From IMG/VR virus record IMGVR_UViG_3300023179_000582, positions 1-21,393 of that record: DNA of 21,393 bases, one strand, 5' to 3'. The notes below the pieces were generated by a model that saw only the letters and a list, made by a program, of their open reading frames with translations, was not told the origin of the DNA and ran no database searches. Shown piece by piece: positions 7,516 to 15,553 of this stretch. This DNA is from a virus. The translations under genes were made by a program, and so were the position numbers. Each line of letters begins with the position of its first letter. The stretch's first letter is position 1.

Positions 7516-9825
7516 TTAATATACCTGTCTAATAAATGAAACAAGGACATATCTAGTTCCGGATAAAACGGGTCTAGCTCCGTGTCTATGCGTTATTTGA
7601 CCCGGATGGATAGTAATTTCTCCTGTAGTTCCTTTGACTAGTGCTTTTTGTTTTGAGAACCAGGTACCTCCTCCTTCAAAGTCTTCGTTTAAGGTAAGAA
7701 CGGTAGAGAATGCGGAATCATCGTGGTGTAGTGATAGATGTCCTTGATTTTCCGGGGTGTATTTTATAATAAAGTTTTCAGAGCTAAATTTTTTCCATTT
7801 TTCTCCAGTTAATACAAAATTAGATTTTATTAATGGATATATGTACTCATTTAAAAACATGTCATAAGCATCATGTAATTGAAATTCATTGATTAGCATG
7901 TCATGAGTTGGATAAAAATAATGTCTATCTTTTGTCCATTTTCCACAATCTTCTGCTAATCTTATGACTTCATTGCAAAAGTTATTCTTGAAAGCATGTA
8001 AATGTAGGACATCAGGTATAGGTTCATCTACAATTAAATCATATTCTTTATTTTTCAATGCAGGATTTATAAAAGATGTTGACCATGCATTAAAATCTTT
8101 TGTTAAATATATAGGAGATGCAAATGAATTACTTTCTGTTTTGCTTGTTTTATTATTACTTGTTTGACTTACTATAGATTCTTTTAAAGCATATGCAATC
8201 ATGTCTCTCCATATATGTCCTAAATCTGATCTTTCTATGTTTATTGAATATGTACATGCTAAGAAATCATCTAAAGGCATGATATATGATTCTAGATTTT
8301 GTTCTAATATTCTATCTAATCCTGTTTTAGATAACATATAAGCATGTGATAACCATGAGTATCCTGGTGATACATATAATTCATTTTGTATGTCTGTGTC
8401 CCCGCCGATTTTTTGCCTTCCTAAATACAATAAGCCCCACTCATATAATGCTATTTCTTTCGCGGGGAACTCTTTATCTACTTTAAAATCATCCTCTAAT
8501 ATTAAGATGCTTTCATAATTTTTACTTTTTGCATCTTTCCAAACAGACAAATGAGATAAAGCACATCCAATTTCTCCTGGTAAAATGTCCCGATTATAAT
8601 ATGAATTACTATGATTATCTATTTTCCAATTATTGAAAAGATTCCATTTAAAATTTACTTTAGGATTTCTACCATCTACAGCTTTAAATATATGAAATTG
8701 TTTTGGTATAATTCCTAGCTTATTAAATTCCGCGGTGTACTTATTTACTGCATCATCAGAAACATCAAAAGATATTACATATACAGCATCGATATTCAAT
8801 TTATTATCCATGACTTCATTAATTTTATTATCAATATTTTCCATTATTTTATGAATTAGTTTATTAGCAACAACAATAGGTTTAAAATCATCAATTGAAA
8901 TATTACTATTGAAAGAATTTTTTAAAATAGTAAAATTTTGATTACTAGTTACACAAGATAGCCAAGAATCAAAATCTATATAATTAAAAACAGTTTCCTT
9001 TAATCCGGCTCTTAATCTAGTAATTGGAATTAATCCTAACATTTGCATTTCAACAGCAGATACACAAAATGTTTCATCATAATTTGAAGGATATAGCCAA
9101 TACTTTTTATTACTTGCAAAAGAAATTAATTCATCTTTTTTTAGAGAACCATAAAAATATACATTATTATAAGTGTTTTTTACATGAGAGAAATGTTTAT
9201 TATAAAAATCTTCTCCATATTTAGGCGATAATATGTATAATTTTGACATTGGCTTATAATATAAAATCTTTCTCCAATGTATTAAAATTTCATTTAATCC
9301 TCTTTCTGCATGTGATATATAAATGTAAGAATCATCAATTTTTAATTTATTTGATTTTTCTATTGTTTTTACCGCATTATAAGAAATGATAGAATTTACA
9401 TGTTCAAAGTTTAAATTAAATTCTTTCTGATGATATTTAGATACACATATAACACTTTTAAATTTAGGATGATTGAATACCCTACTTTCTAATTCTTTTA
9501 TTTCTTTACCTTTATAGTAATTGTAAAAAAACGTATCTACATTGTGAATCCAAAAATAAGAATAATCATATGAATCCTCTGAAATTAAATCAATGTAATG
9601 TGTATAATTTAAAGCAATTAAAATGTCCGCTCTTGTATTGTAATTATTTGTGTAAATAACGCCATTCAAGACACTCTCCTGAACTATTTCCCCTGTAATA
9701 AACACAGAGTGCCCTAAATCAAATAAAGCTTCTGAGAGGTGACGTAGGGCCCATTCAGTGCCGGCGAAATTATCTCCGCCGGCATCAAAATGAGAGTAAT
9801 AACCAATATAAAACTTAATTGTCAT
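7516..9825 (-). CDS. GT4-like / GT25 glycosyltransferase and PLOD-type lysyl hydroxylase fusion
   Basis: A 769-residue three-domain enzyme. Domain 1 (about 1-335) is a GT-B glycosyltransferase of GT4 type: GTEWALRHLSEALFDLGHSV (22-41) and the E-x7-E motif E251/E259. Domain 2 (about 345-550) is GT25: VYVISFD, KAVDGR (381-386), GEIGCALSHLSVWKDA (417-432), ILEDDF with the acidic metal-site cluster E444-D445-D446, and PLDDFL (517-522). GT25 holds LPS glycosyltransferases and collagen hydroxylysine galactosyltransferases. Domain 3 (about 603-769) is a 2-oxoglutarate/Fe(II) oxygenase that matches animal procollagen lysyl hydroxylases well beyond the metal site: FIIKYTPE, HHDDSAFS (Fe ligands H700, D702), EDFEGGGTWF, HPGQITHRH (Fe ligand H748), GTRYVLVSFI (2-oxoglutarate-binding R758). 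The ten-residue spacing from the last His to the Arg equals that of human LH3 as I recall it. The predicted outcome is hydroxylysine carrying one or two sugars. The protein is cytoplasmic, with no signal peptide. The gene starts eight bases after phoH ends, within the virion operon. The substrate is inferred, not shown. Confidence 0.88.
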   Translation of the reverse strand: MTIKFYIGYYSHFDAGGDNFAGTEWALRHLSEALFDLGHSVFITGEIVQESVLNGVIYTNNYNTRADILIALNYTHYIDLISEDSYDYSYFWIHNVDTFFYNYYKGKEIKELESRVFNHPKFKSVICVSKYHQKEFNLNFEHVNSIISYNAVKTIEKSNKLKIDDSYIYISHAERGLNEILIHWRKILYYKPMSKLYILSPKYGEDFYNKHFSHVKNTYNNVYFYGSLKKDELISFASNKKYWLYPSNYDETFCVSAVEMQMLGLIPITRLRAGLKETVFNYIDFDSWLSCVTSNQNFTILKNSFNSNISIDDFKPIVVANKLIHKIMENIDNKINEVMDNKLNIDAVYVISFDVSDDAVNKYTAEFNKLGIIPKQFHIFKAVDGRNPKVNFKWNLFNNWKIDNHSNSYYNRDILPGEIGCALSHLSVWKDAKSKNYESILILEDDFKVDKEFPAKEIALYEWGLLYLGRQKIGGDTDIQNELYVSPGYSWLSHAYMLSKTGLDRILEQNLESYIMPLDDFLACTYSINIERSDLGHIWRDMIAYALKESIVSQTSNNKTSKTESNSFASPIYLTKDFNAWSTSFINPALKNKEYDLIVDEPIPDVLHLHAFKNNFCNEVIRLAEDCGKWTKDRHYFYPTHDMLINEFQLHDAYDMFLNEYIYPLIKSNFVLTGEKWKKFSSENFIIKYTPENQGHLSLHHDDSAFSTVLTLNEDFEGGGTWFSKQKALVKGTTGEITIHPGQITHRHGARPVLSGTRYVLVSFIRQVY

Positions 9826-9833
9826 AAATGAAA

Positions 9834-10493
9834 TTAATTAGGGTAAAGATATTTAAATATATCTTCTAAAGCTTCGTGTCTGTGATTTGTTGAAAGAGTA
9901 ACGCAATTTACATACTTACTCTGATTTATAACTGATATAAGGTGAAAAGCAGACTGTTCTTTATGTCTTAAATCTATCTGGTTTTGATCGCCTGCAAAAA
10001 TCATGATTGTATTTTTTCCTAGTCTACTAATGCACATCGATAATTGCTCTTTTGTTAAATTCTGGAACTCATCTATAATACAAACAGAATCGTCAAATGT
10101 TCTACCTCTAAAGTGTGCTAAGGTTACTAACTCGACAGATTTATCAGTATATAACCTTTCTACGGCGGATTGTTTAGAATAGGCTTTAGTTATGTTGTCT
10201 TTTATTGGAACAATCCAAGGTTCTAATTTTTCTTCTAGTGTTCCTGGTAAAAAACCCATTTCTTCTGTTGCCACCATAGGTCTTGTTATAACTATCTTGT
10301 TTATTTCTCTTCTAAAAAATTTATCTAAAGCTATTTGTGTTGCTAATAACGTTTTTCCACTTCCTGGTTTTCCTAAAATAAAATTTACTGGGTGTGTTAA
10401 AATTTTTTCCTTTGCTTCTTTTTGGTCGTTAGATAATTGAATGTCAAATTTTACCGGATTTTTAGGTACTCTCTTTTCTGTGTTTTCAGTCAT
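9834..10493 (-). CDS. phoH: PhoH-like ATPase
   Basis: A 219-residue P-loop ATPase of the PhoH family. Walker A is GKPGSGKT (41-48); the family signature TRPMVATEEMGFLPGTLEEK follows (70-89); Walker B is CIIDEF with D141-E142, followed by QNLT. Length matches the single-domain PhoH core found in many phages. The biochemical role is unsettled; relatives include RNA-helicase-like ATPases and phosphate-starvation proteins. Here it sits alone among virion genes, between a small coiled-coil gene and the hydroxylase/glycosyltransferase gene. TATAAA stands six bases before the ATG (10505-10500) in the 30-base gap after the preceding gene. Confidence 0.93.
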   Translation of the reverse strand: MTENTEKRVPKNPVKFDIQLSNDQKEAKEKILTHPVNFILGKPGSGKTLLATQIALDKFFRREINKIVITRPMVATEEMGFLPGTLEEKLEPWIVPIKDNITKAYSKQSAVERLYTDKSVELVTLAHFRGRTFDDSVCIIDEFQNLTKEQLSMCISRLGKNTIMIFAGDQNQIDLRHKEQSAFHLISVINQSKYVNCVTLSTNHRHEALEDIFKYLYPN

Positions 10494-10499
10494 GAAGTT

Positions 10500-10505
10500 T
10501 TTATA
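10500..10505 (-). promoter_or_regulatory. TATAAA six bases before phoH
   Basis: Minus-strand TATAAA preceded by ACTTAT, with a six-base spacer to the ATG at 10493. It has the same geometry as before the genes starting at 2373, 7460 (TGTAAA) and 10811. Confidence 0.28.
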
Positions 10506-10523
10506 ATAAGTATAATCTTAAAT

Positions 10524-10811
10524 TTAGTATTTGCTTACATAAACTCCATCTTTTTTTATGGCGGGAGATTTTTTTAATTTGATGTAAGAATCATCAACGG
10601 TTTTATGAATATATAAAAAATTTATATTATTTAATAATTTTTCGCACAATCTTTTATCTTGTTCTAGCTTTTTTATTTTTTTCAATATTTCTACTTCTTT
10701 ACTAGAATCCTCCGATAAACTATTATTTAACTCTTCAATTTTTAAATTAATTTTGTTTAGTTCTTTTACTTTTTTGTTTATGTTCGTCATATTTTTTATT
10801 TTTAATAACAT
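10524..10811 (-). CDS. Small coiled-coil protein, unknown function
   Basis: A 95-residue protein that I do not recognise. Residues about 8-62 are rich in Lys, Glu, Leu, Ile and Asn with heptad-like spacing (INKKVKELNKINLKIEELNN and on), predicting a coiled coil. The C-terminus is basic and ends KKDGVYVSKY. It has no signal peptide or membrane segment. It is the first gene after the gp23 terminator and so may be transcribed separately from the capsid gene. I keep the ATG at 10811 because TATAAA lies six bases upstream; an ATG at 10790 (MTNINKK) is an alternative. A coding frame with an evident coiled coil between firm genes makes it likely real. Confidence 0.6.
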   Translation of the reverse strand: MLLKIKNMTNINKKVKELNKINLKIEELNNSLSEDSSKEVEILKKIKKLEQDKRLCEKLLNNINFLYIHKTVDDSYIKLKKSPAIKKDGVYVSKY

Positions 10812-10817
10812 ATGAAT

Positions 10818-10823
10818 TTTATA
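10818..10823 (-). promoter_or_regulatory. TATAAA just after the gp23 terminator
   Basis: Minus-strand TATAAA with a six-base spacer to the ATG at 10811. Only 25 bases separate the end of the terminator's U-run from this ATG, so any promoter restarting transcription here must lie at or beside this element. A short palindrome (AGTTTAAGTAAACT, 10827-10840) precedes it. Confidence 0.35.
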
Positions 10824-10840
10824 ATTAGTTTAAGTAAACT

Positions 10841-10870
10841 AAAAAAGCGAGGCTTTTTAGGGCCTCGCTT
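10841..10870 (-). terminator. Intrinsic terminator after gp23
   Basis: A nine-base-pair perfect stem, AAGCGAGGC (10870-10862 on the minus strand) with GCCTCGCTT (10853-10845), around an eight-base loop, followed by a run of T that continues to 10841. It is a textbook rho-independent terminator 33 bases after the gp23 stop. The rest of the 91-base gap 10812-10902 contains the TATAAA element and a short palindrome. Confidence 0.9.
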
Positions 10871-10902
10871 CTATATTCAAATTTAACTTTAAACTATGTC
10901 GA

Positions 10903-12546
10903 TTATAAGGAATCTAATCCATGAACATAAATCTTACCATAGTATTCAGGACGAACCATTTTCTTAGCATATCTCGTCATGATACCTTTTCTTGGTGTGA
11001 AGTTTTCAGGATCATATACAAGAGGAGTCATAATCAATGGAATGTATGGTGCGTAAACAGCTCCTGTTTCTAGGAATTGTGCGCCTCTATAGCCCATCAA
11101 TAATAAGTTCTCTGTCATATATGGATTCTTGTATACTGTAAATCTGCTATTTAACAAACCTACTTTCTGAACACCCATTGCAAATTTAGCTTGATCACCA
11201 TTAGTGTCAGCTGCGTATCCTGGGATTGATTCTAGAATTGTAGCAATAGTTGGAGAAGTAACAATAAAGTTAGCACCTCCTCTCATTGTTAATCTATGAA
11301 TTTCATTAGATACTTTTTGCATTTTAGTTCCGATAGTTTGGAACCAAGTGCCTTGATTGTAGAATTGTCCTGTAGTAGCAGAGTTTGTAAATGCGGTAGT
11401 ACCCGGATCATATGTAAATCCTATTCTTGCAGACCAGCGCTCTACTGTTTGAGCTTCTGAAACTAACATATCTAAAATCTCTAAATCAATTTCTTGAGAA
11501 ATATATTCAGAAAGCATAGAAGTTAATTCAGCTTCAGCATCAATAGAGTGATATGCATTAAGGTCTTGCGCGAATTCTGGGGTCCATTTTGCCTTTAACT
11601 TACGAGTTTTAGACGTAATGGCTTCAGAGCGCATTTCCAAATTAATTTCCGGAATTGGTAAATCTTGATTTGCTCCTCCGGCTTGAGTTTTACCTTCTTC
11701 AAAATCACCTCTAGTAATATCTGTAGGCTGTTTGTGGTAATTTACCTTAACACTAGACATTGTGGTAGAACCAGAAACAATAAATACAATTCTGTTATTA
11801 GTTAAATCATAGGATGTAAACTGTTGAAAAGTATCGTTAATGTTAGTTCCAGTTACTGTAAATGCTCTAACACCCAATGGATCGAATCCGGAAACAGAAT
11901 CAGTAGAAACATATATCTTCCTTAATTTTGTATTGCTCTTGTAAGATGCGGAGAAGTTAGTATCGTAATTAATGTCAGAAGTCATATTCACAGAGCCTGT
12001 GAAAAACTTAGTTGAATTGATTCTAGCTAAACTACCTGTAAAAGATAAAGTAGAACTAGAATAATCATTAATAGAGTAGCTAAATCTTCCCGCGCCATAA
12101 AGACCTTGAGTACCCGCTGTGCCTCCTTTGTCAGAGTCAGTAATACCAAATACAGAATCTTTTTGAGAATTTTTTCCTTGATTAGCAAAAAATCCAGGTT
12201 GAGAAGTTCCATATTTAAAGTCTAGAAAGAATACTAGGCCGGAAGGTAAATTCATTGGTTGAATGCTAACAAAATCTTTAGCTGCAATAGAAGAAAAAAT
12301 TCTTCGTACTAAAGGTAGCGCAACACCTGCCCACTCTTCTGAGTTTGATGCAGTACCAGTTCTGTTAGCCTCAGTTACTAATTGACGAGCTTGATTTTCT
12401 AGAAGAACTGCTAAATGCGGTTTTTCTCTCTTTTCATCTAAGCCCTCTAATAAACCAGTGGGTTCCCACTTGTTTATATATTTCATCGCTTCCGCTTTTT
12501 GTGTTCTATTATAATCATGCGGAAGCATGTGGTTTAAATTTTCCAT
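10903..12546 (-). CDS. 23: Major capsid protein
   Basis: A 547-residue protein (T4 gp23 has 521). Diagnostic segments are WEPTGLLEGLDEKR (27-40), LLENQARQLVTEANRTG, EEWAGVALPLVRRIFSSIAA (about 70-89), QPMNLPSGLVFFLDFKYG, a C-terminal GANFIVTSPTIATILESI, and APYIPLIMTPLVYDPENF. It forms the HK97-fold hexamers of the head. The N-terminal 50-65 residues are the propeptide (delta) region cut by the gp21 protease in T4; candidate cleavage sites of L-x-E type are LLE34|G and LLE50|N. It follows the scaffold gene by four bases and ends at a strong terminator, as expected for the most highly expressed gene. Confidence 0.97.
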   Translation of the reverse strand: MENLNHMLPHDYNRTQKAEAMKYINKWEPTGLLEGLDEKREKPHLAVLLENQARQLVTEANRTGTASNSEEWAGVALPLVRRIFSSIAAKDFVSIQPMNLPSGLVFFLDFKYGTSQPGFFANQGKNSQKDSVFGITDSDKGGTAGTQGLYGAGRFSYSINDYSSSTLSFTGSLARINSTKFFTGSVNMTSDINYDTNFSASYKSNTKLRKIYVSTDSVSGFDPLGVRAFTVTGTNINDTFQQFTSYDLTNNRIVFIVSGSTTMSSVKVNYHKQPTDITRGDFEEGKTQAGGANQDLPIPEINLEMRSEAITSKTRKLKAKWTPEFAQDLNAYHSIDAEAELTSMLSEYISQEIDLEILDMLVSEAQTVERWSARIGFTYDPGTTAFTNSATTGQFYNQGTWFQTIGTKMQKVSNEIHRLTMRGGANFIVTSPTIATILESIPGYAADTNGDQAKFAMGVQKVGLLNSRFTVYKNPYMTENLLLMGYRGAQFLETGAVYAPYIPLIMTPLVYDPENFTPRKGIMTRYAKKMVRPEYYGKIYVHGLDSL

Positions 12547-12550
12547 ATTT

Positions 12551-13477
12551 TTACTTAATTATACCCGCAAGTTCTTGAAGTCTTACGCGTAGATTGCTTG
12601 ATTCGTTTACAATGTTTGATTTAGTAGTAGCAGAAGGAGCTGTACTATTAGTAGGTTTTGAAGCAAAAGATTCAGTTAAATTTTTAGATTTTTTACCTTT
12701 ATTAGAGTCTACACCTTCATACAATTTGGCGTAAGTAGAATAAAGTAATTTAGCCTCTCTGATTGTAACTACACGCTCAAAGTTTTCTAAAATATCTTTT
12801 TTCTGATTTTCTGATAAAGCGTAATTTCTAAAAATCTTAGAAGTGTAAAGTAATTTAGAGTTTAAGAGATTAACTTCCTGAAGCATTCCCTTGAGTTGAT
12901 TTACAACTTCATAAGCTTCTTCTAATTCTCTTTTCATCTCTTTCATATCTTTTTCATGTTTTCCATCTTCTTCTTCTTCGTTATCATCATTGTCTCCAAT
13001 TGCTTCTGAAAACATAGTTTCTAGAGCATCCATCACATCTTTACGGCTAAAATACTTAGGACCTTGAGGGTCTTCTGTATCTGAATCGTAAGAGTCCATT
13101 TTGTTATCTCCAGTTCCAATGTTAGAAGATTTTAACTCTTCTTCTAACTCAGCTAAGATTTCTTCTAAACTAGCGGATTCATCTTTTTTAGATTCTCCAT
13201 CTTCTTCGTCGTCGTTGTAAGCTTCATTAGTTTCTTTATCATCATCTTCTTCTTCTTTGGCTTCCATGTTAGGTTTTTTATCATCGTGTCCTTTCTTCTT
13301 TTGAAGCCATGTCGGTTGTTCTCCTTCTTCCATTTCTTCTTTTTCTTCTTCTTTATTTTCTAGAAGTGGAGATACTTTAGATAAGATAGAATCTTCTAAT
13401 GTTGCTTTTGCGTTTTGCAGTGCTGTTTCTTTTATAGCTTTTGCATCAGCAATTGCAGATTTTAATAAATCGTTCAT
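12551..13477 (-). CDS. 22: Prohead core scaffolding protein
   Basis: A 308-residue, highly acidic protein. It has long Glu/Asp blocks at residues 42-52, 71-105 and 162-172, a coiled-coil helix about 175-215 (MKRELEEAYEVVNQLKGMLQ), a second helical part to about 255, a Ser/Thr/Asn-rich linker and a C-terminal SNLRVRLQELAGIIK. That C-terminus, with its R-x-x-x-LAG-I/L ending, is characteristic of T4-type gp22 in my memory of the family. The gene sits between the protease region and gp23, as in T4. It builds the inner core that shapes the head and is degraded by gp21 afterwards; LLE40|N is a candidate protease site, the same tetrapeptide as in gp23. Confidence 0.88.
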   Translation of the reverse strand: MNDLLKSAIADAKAIKETALQNAKATLEDSILSKVSPLLENKEEEKEEMEEGEQPTWLQKKKGHDDKKPNMEAKEEEDDDKETNEAYNDDEEDGESKKDESASLEEILAELEEELKSSNIGTGDNKMDSYDSDTEDPQGPKYFSRKDVMDALETMFSEAIGDNDDNEEEEDGKHEKDMKEMKRELEEAYEVVNQLKGMLQEVNLLNSKLLYTSKIFRNYALSENQKKDILENFERVVTIREAKLLYSTYAKLYEGVDSNKGKKSKNLTESFASKPTNSTAPSATTKSNIVNESSNLRVRLQELAGIIK

Positions 13478-13643
13478 GTTACTATTTTGATTGTAAGACT
13501 ATTATAAATCTTAAATATATTTTTAATTTTTTAATCTTATATTAAACAAGATATTATTACCAATAAATATTATCTAATTTTACTAAAATGCTTTTTTTAA
13601 AAAATTTTAACTGTTTTATTTATTATTATTTTAAAAAAATTGA
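13478..13643 (-). promoter_or_regulatory. 166-base gap before gp22 with hairpin and TATTTAT element
   Basis: The largest gene-free stretch in the window, very AT-rich. An imperfect ten-pair hairpin (AGATATTATT 13549-13558 with AATATTATCT 13566-13575, one mismatch) contains minus-strand TATTTAT (13569-13563). TATAAT-like sequence also occurs closer to gp22 (minus-strand TTTATAAT near 13508). This is a likely place for a promoter driving scaffold and capsid genes. No small ORF with convincing features is seen. Confidence 0.35.
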
Positions 13644-14939
13644 TTAAGAGAAGTAAGAGTAAAGTAATTCTCTGTCTGCATATCCTAAAACTTGTTTTCC
13701 ACTTTCGTGATTTTTCTTGATTTCTTTTAGTTTTTTTACATAAGATTTCAATTGAGGGCCGGAAGAAGATGATATGAGCATGCTTAATCTTTGAACTGTA
13801 GATGTATAAATTTCTGCTCTTCTACCTTTTCCATATATTCTAGTAGTATCAAAAGAAGCTATTACAGATATTGAAGACATCCATTTATCTCCTGCGCTAT
13901 TATAAGAAGGTCTTTTATAATTAAAAACATCTCCTGTAAATTCTATACTTTTTATGTTAGATACATATAGAAATCTCCAACCGGGTCTATCTTGTGGATT
14001 ATTTGTATCTCCTTTTTTCAACCAAGCTCTTATAGCTAATCCTTTTGCGGGATTTTTTTTGGATTGACCCAAAGCTACGGGCTCTATTACCCTAATCCCA
14101 GTAGCTAGTTCTTCGGATTTATTATCGCTTATGTATTTTATTTTTATTATTAAATTATTTACAATAGCTATTTTTAAATCTTTTACCGCGTTACCCGTAG
14201 GTTTAACTATAATTTTAGCGTTATCTCTAGCTTTTTTTTGTATTTGTATTAATTGATTTATTGTAGTTTCTTCATCCGCCTCTTCTTCTTTTTTTAGAAC
14301 ATCGGCAACTCCTCTAAACTCAGAAACTCCTACGGGCGCACTTTTTAACGCAGAACCTAATTCGTAATCTATAAAACTACTTTTATCTCCTTTATCTACC
14401 TGTGTTTTATAACCTGATCCAAATTCAGAACTTTTTACATATTGCTCTCTTGTATTTGATGCTAATGTAGAAAAAGTGTCTTCATCTAATATTTTAGATA
14501 TGTCGTACTTATAAAGCAGTAAATAATTTTTTATTGTTATGTTGTTTCTCTCTCCTACTTTTATTAATCTAGATATAAAAGTATCTCTATTTACACCTCC
14601 CGGACTAGATTTTTTTCTAAATAATTTTCTAGTTTCTAAATCAGATACTATTATAATTTTACTGTTTTTTATAATAGAATCAGCATTTTTGTAGAAATTT
14701 TCTAAACTTGTAATTACTTTAACACTTTTTTTTGAGTCTAATCCTCGTATATTCTTTAAAGAAGCTCTAAATTCTTTTTCTATTATTTCTGTTTCTTTTG
14801 TCAACAATCTCTTTAATCTATCCTCCATTTTTACAGAAACATACCTACTATTCCTTTCTTGACCTCCTGCAATTTTAAATTTATCATGTAACTCTTTGGT
14901 AAAAGTAAAATCCGGAGATAAGAATATAATAGATGCCAT
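13644..14939 (-). CDS. Virion-operon protein with WYL-like domain, function unknown
   Basis: A 431-residue protein between the prohead protease and scaffold genes, a position with no equivalent in T4. Residues 1-160 are mixed helix and strand with an IIKNSKIIIVSD segment (90-100). Residues about 252-335 resemble a WYL domain: a helix, then NLIIKIKYISDN, RVIEPVALG (283-291), LAIRAW (301-306), and GWRFLYVSNIKSIEF (320-334). WYL domains are ligand- or nucleic-acid-binding modules usually found in bacterial transcription regulators. There is no helix-turn-helix that I can see. The acidic stretch at 213-225 (VLKKEEEADEETT) suggests a flexible linker. The ATG overlaps the protease stop as TAATG (14941-14937), indicating coupled synthesis and a capsid-assembly role. 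The WYL assignment is by eye and divergent. Confidence 0.6.
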   Translation of the reverse strand: MASIIFLSPDFTFTKELHDKFKIAGGQERNSRYVSVKMEDRLKRLLTKETEIIEKEFRASLKNIRGLDSKKSVKVITSLENFYKNADSIIKNSKIIIVSDLETRKLFRKKSSPGGVNRDTFISRLIKVGERNNITIKNYLLLYKYDISKILDEDTFSTLASNTREQYVKSSEFGSGYKTQVDKGDKSSFIDYELGSALKSAPVGVSEFRGVADVLKKEEEADEETTINQLIQIQKKARDNAKIIVKPTGNAVKDLKIAIVNNLIIKIKYISDNKSEELATGIRVIEPVALGQSKKNPAKGLAIRAWLKKGDTNNPQDRPGWRFLYVSNIKSIEFTGDVFNYKRPSYNSAGDKWMSSISVIASFDTTRIYGKGRRAEIYTSTVQRLSMLISSSSGPQLKSYVKKLKEIKKNHESGKQVLGYADRELLYSYFS

Positions 14940-15553
14940 TACAGTATTTTTGACATATTAAGAATTTCGTCAGCTAAAATATCGAAATTATTAGAATATA
15001 TCTTAGATTCTTTCATTACTACAGGGGACATGAATGCTCCTTGTGTAGATGGATTAGATACAAAGTCAAAAGCTACCATTTCATAATCTTCGCCAACTTC
15101 ATAATAAGGGGACCCATTTCTAAGTCCAGCTTCCCTTAATGATCCAACTCCTCGAGAACTTATACCAACGGTGTGTCCTTTGTCGAAATATTTTTTCAAT
15201 AAATTTCCCTTAGGTGTCCAATCCAATACTTCAGCAATTCCATATATATCATCTTTTTCCCACCATAATTCTTTTATTATATGAGACGCTTCGGACAACC
15301 AAGTATCAGATCTATCCGGATGGTCTAATTCTCCATAAGAAATACCATCTTTAATTTTATCATTATATTTTTCTACTTGAATTTCCATCAATTTACGAGG
15401 GTACATTCTTTTGTTAAAATTTACAGAATTAGCTCTTTGTAAAATCCCTTTAACTAGTAATCCCCCGTTAGCTCCTTTAGACTCTTTTATTATGCAATTT
15501 ATAGGATTAAATATTGAGATGGAATCAATAAGTAATAATTTATTTTGTGCCAT
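14939..15553 (-). CDS. 21: Prohead core protease
   Basis: A 204-residue protein (T4 gp21 has 212) of the herpesvirus-assemblin-like phage protease family (peptidase U9/S80 in my memory). Conserved parts are GILQRANSVNFNKRMYPRKL (36-55), SYGELDHPDR with catalytic-type H78, ASHIIKELWWEKDDIYGIAEVL, and VGISSRGVGS (129-138) with the nucleophile at S132 or S133, then MVAFDFVSNPS. It cleaves the scaffold and the capsid N-terminus during head maturation and then itself. Its start lies 14 bases inside the end of the preceding gene, in another frame. Confidence 0.93.
   Translation of the reverse strand: MAQNKLLLIDSISIFNPINCIIKESKGANGGLLVKGILQRANSVNFNKRMYPRKLMEIQVEKYNDKIKDGISYGELDHPDRSDTWLSEASHIIKELWWEKDDIYGIAEVLDWTPKGNLLKKYFDKGHTVGISSRGVGSLREAGLRNGSPYYEVGEDYEMVAFDFVSNPSTQGAFMSPVVMKESKIYSNNFDILADEILNMSKIL

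Noticed and set aside
7516-9825. Diversity-generating or anti-defence role for the three-domain enzyme (for example DNA-base hydroxylation and glucosylation as in T-even phages)
   Set aside because: T-even DNA modification uses pyrimidine hydroxymethylases and base glucosyltransferases of other families; the oxygenase here matches protein lysyl hydroxylases rather than TET/JBP-type DNA oxygenases, as far as motifs show.
12027-12212. Minus-strand frame of 61 codons inside gp23
   Set aside because: It is a different frame fully inside the major capsid gene, Leu-rich and without its own leader.
13478-13643. Possible small gene or RNA gene in the largest gap
   Set aside because: It is very AT-rich, with no tRNA-like cloverleaf, no convincing ORF and only one weak hairpin.
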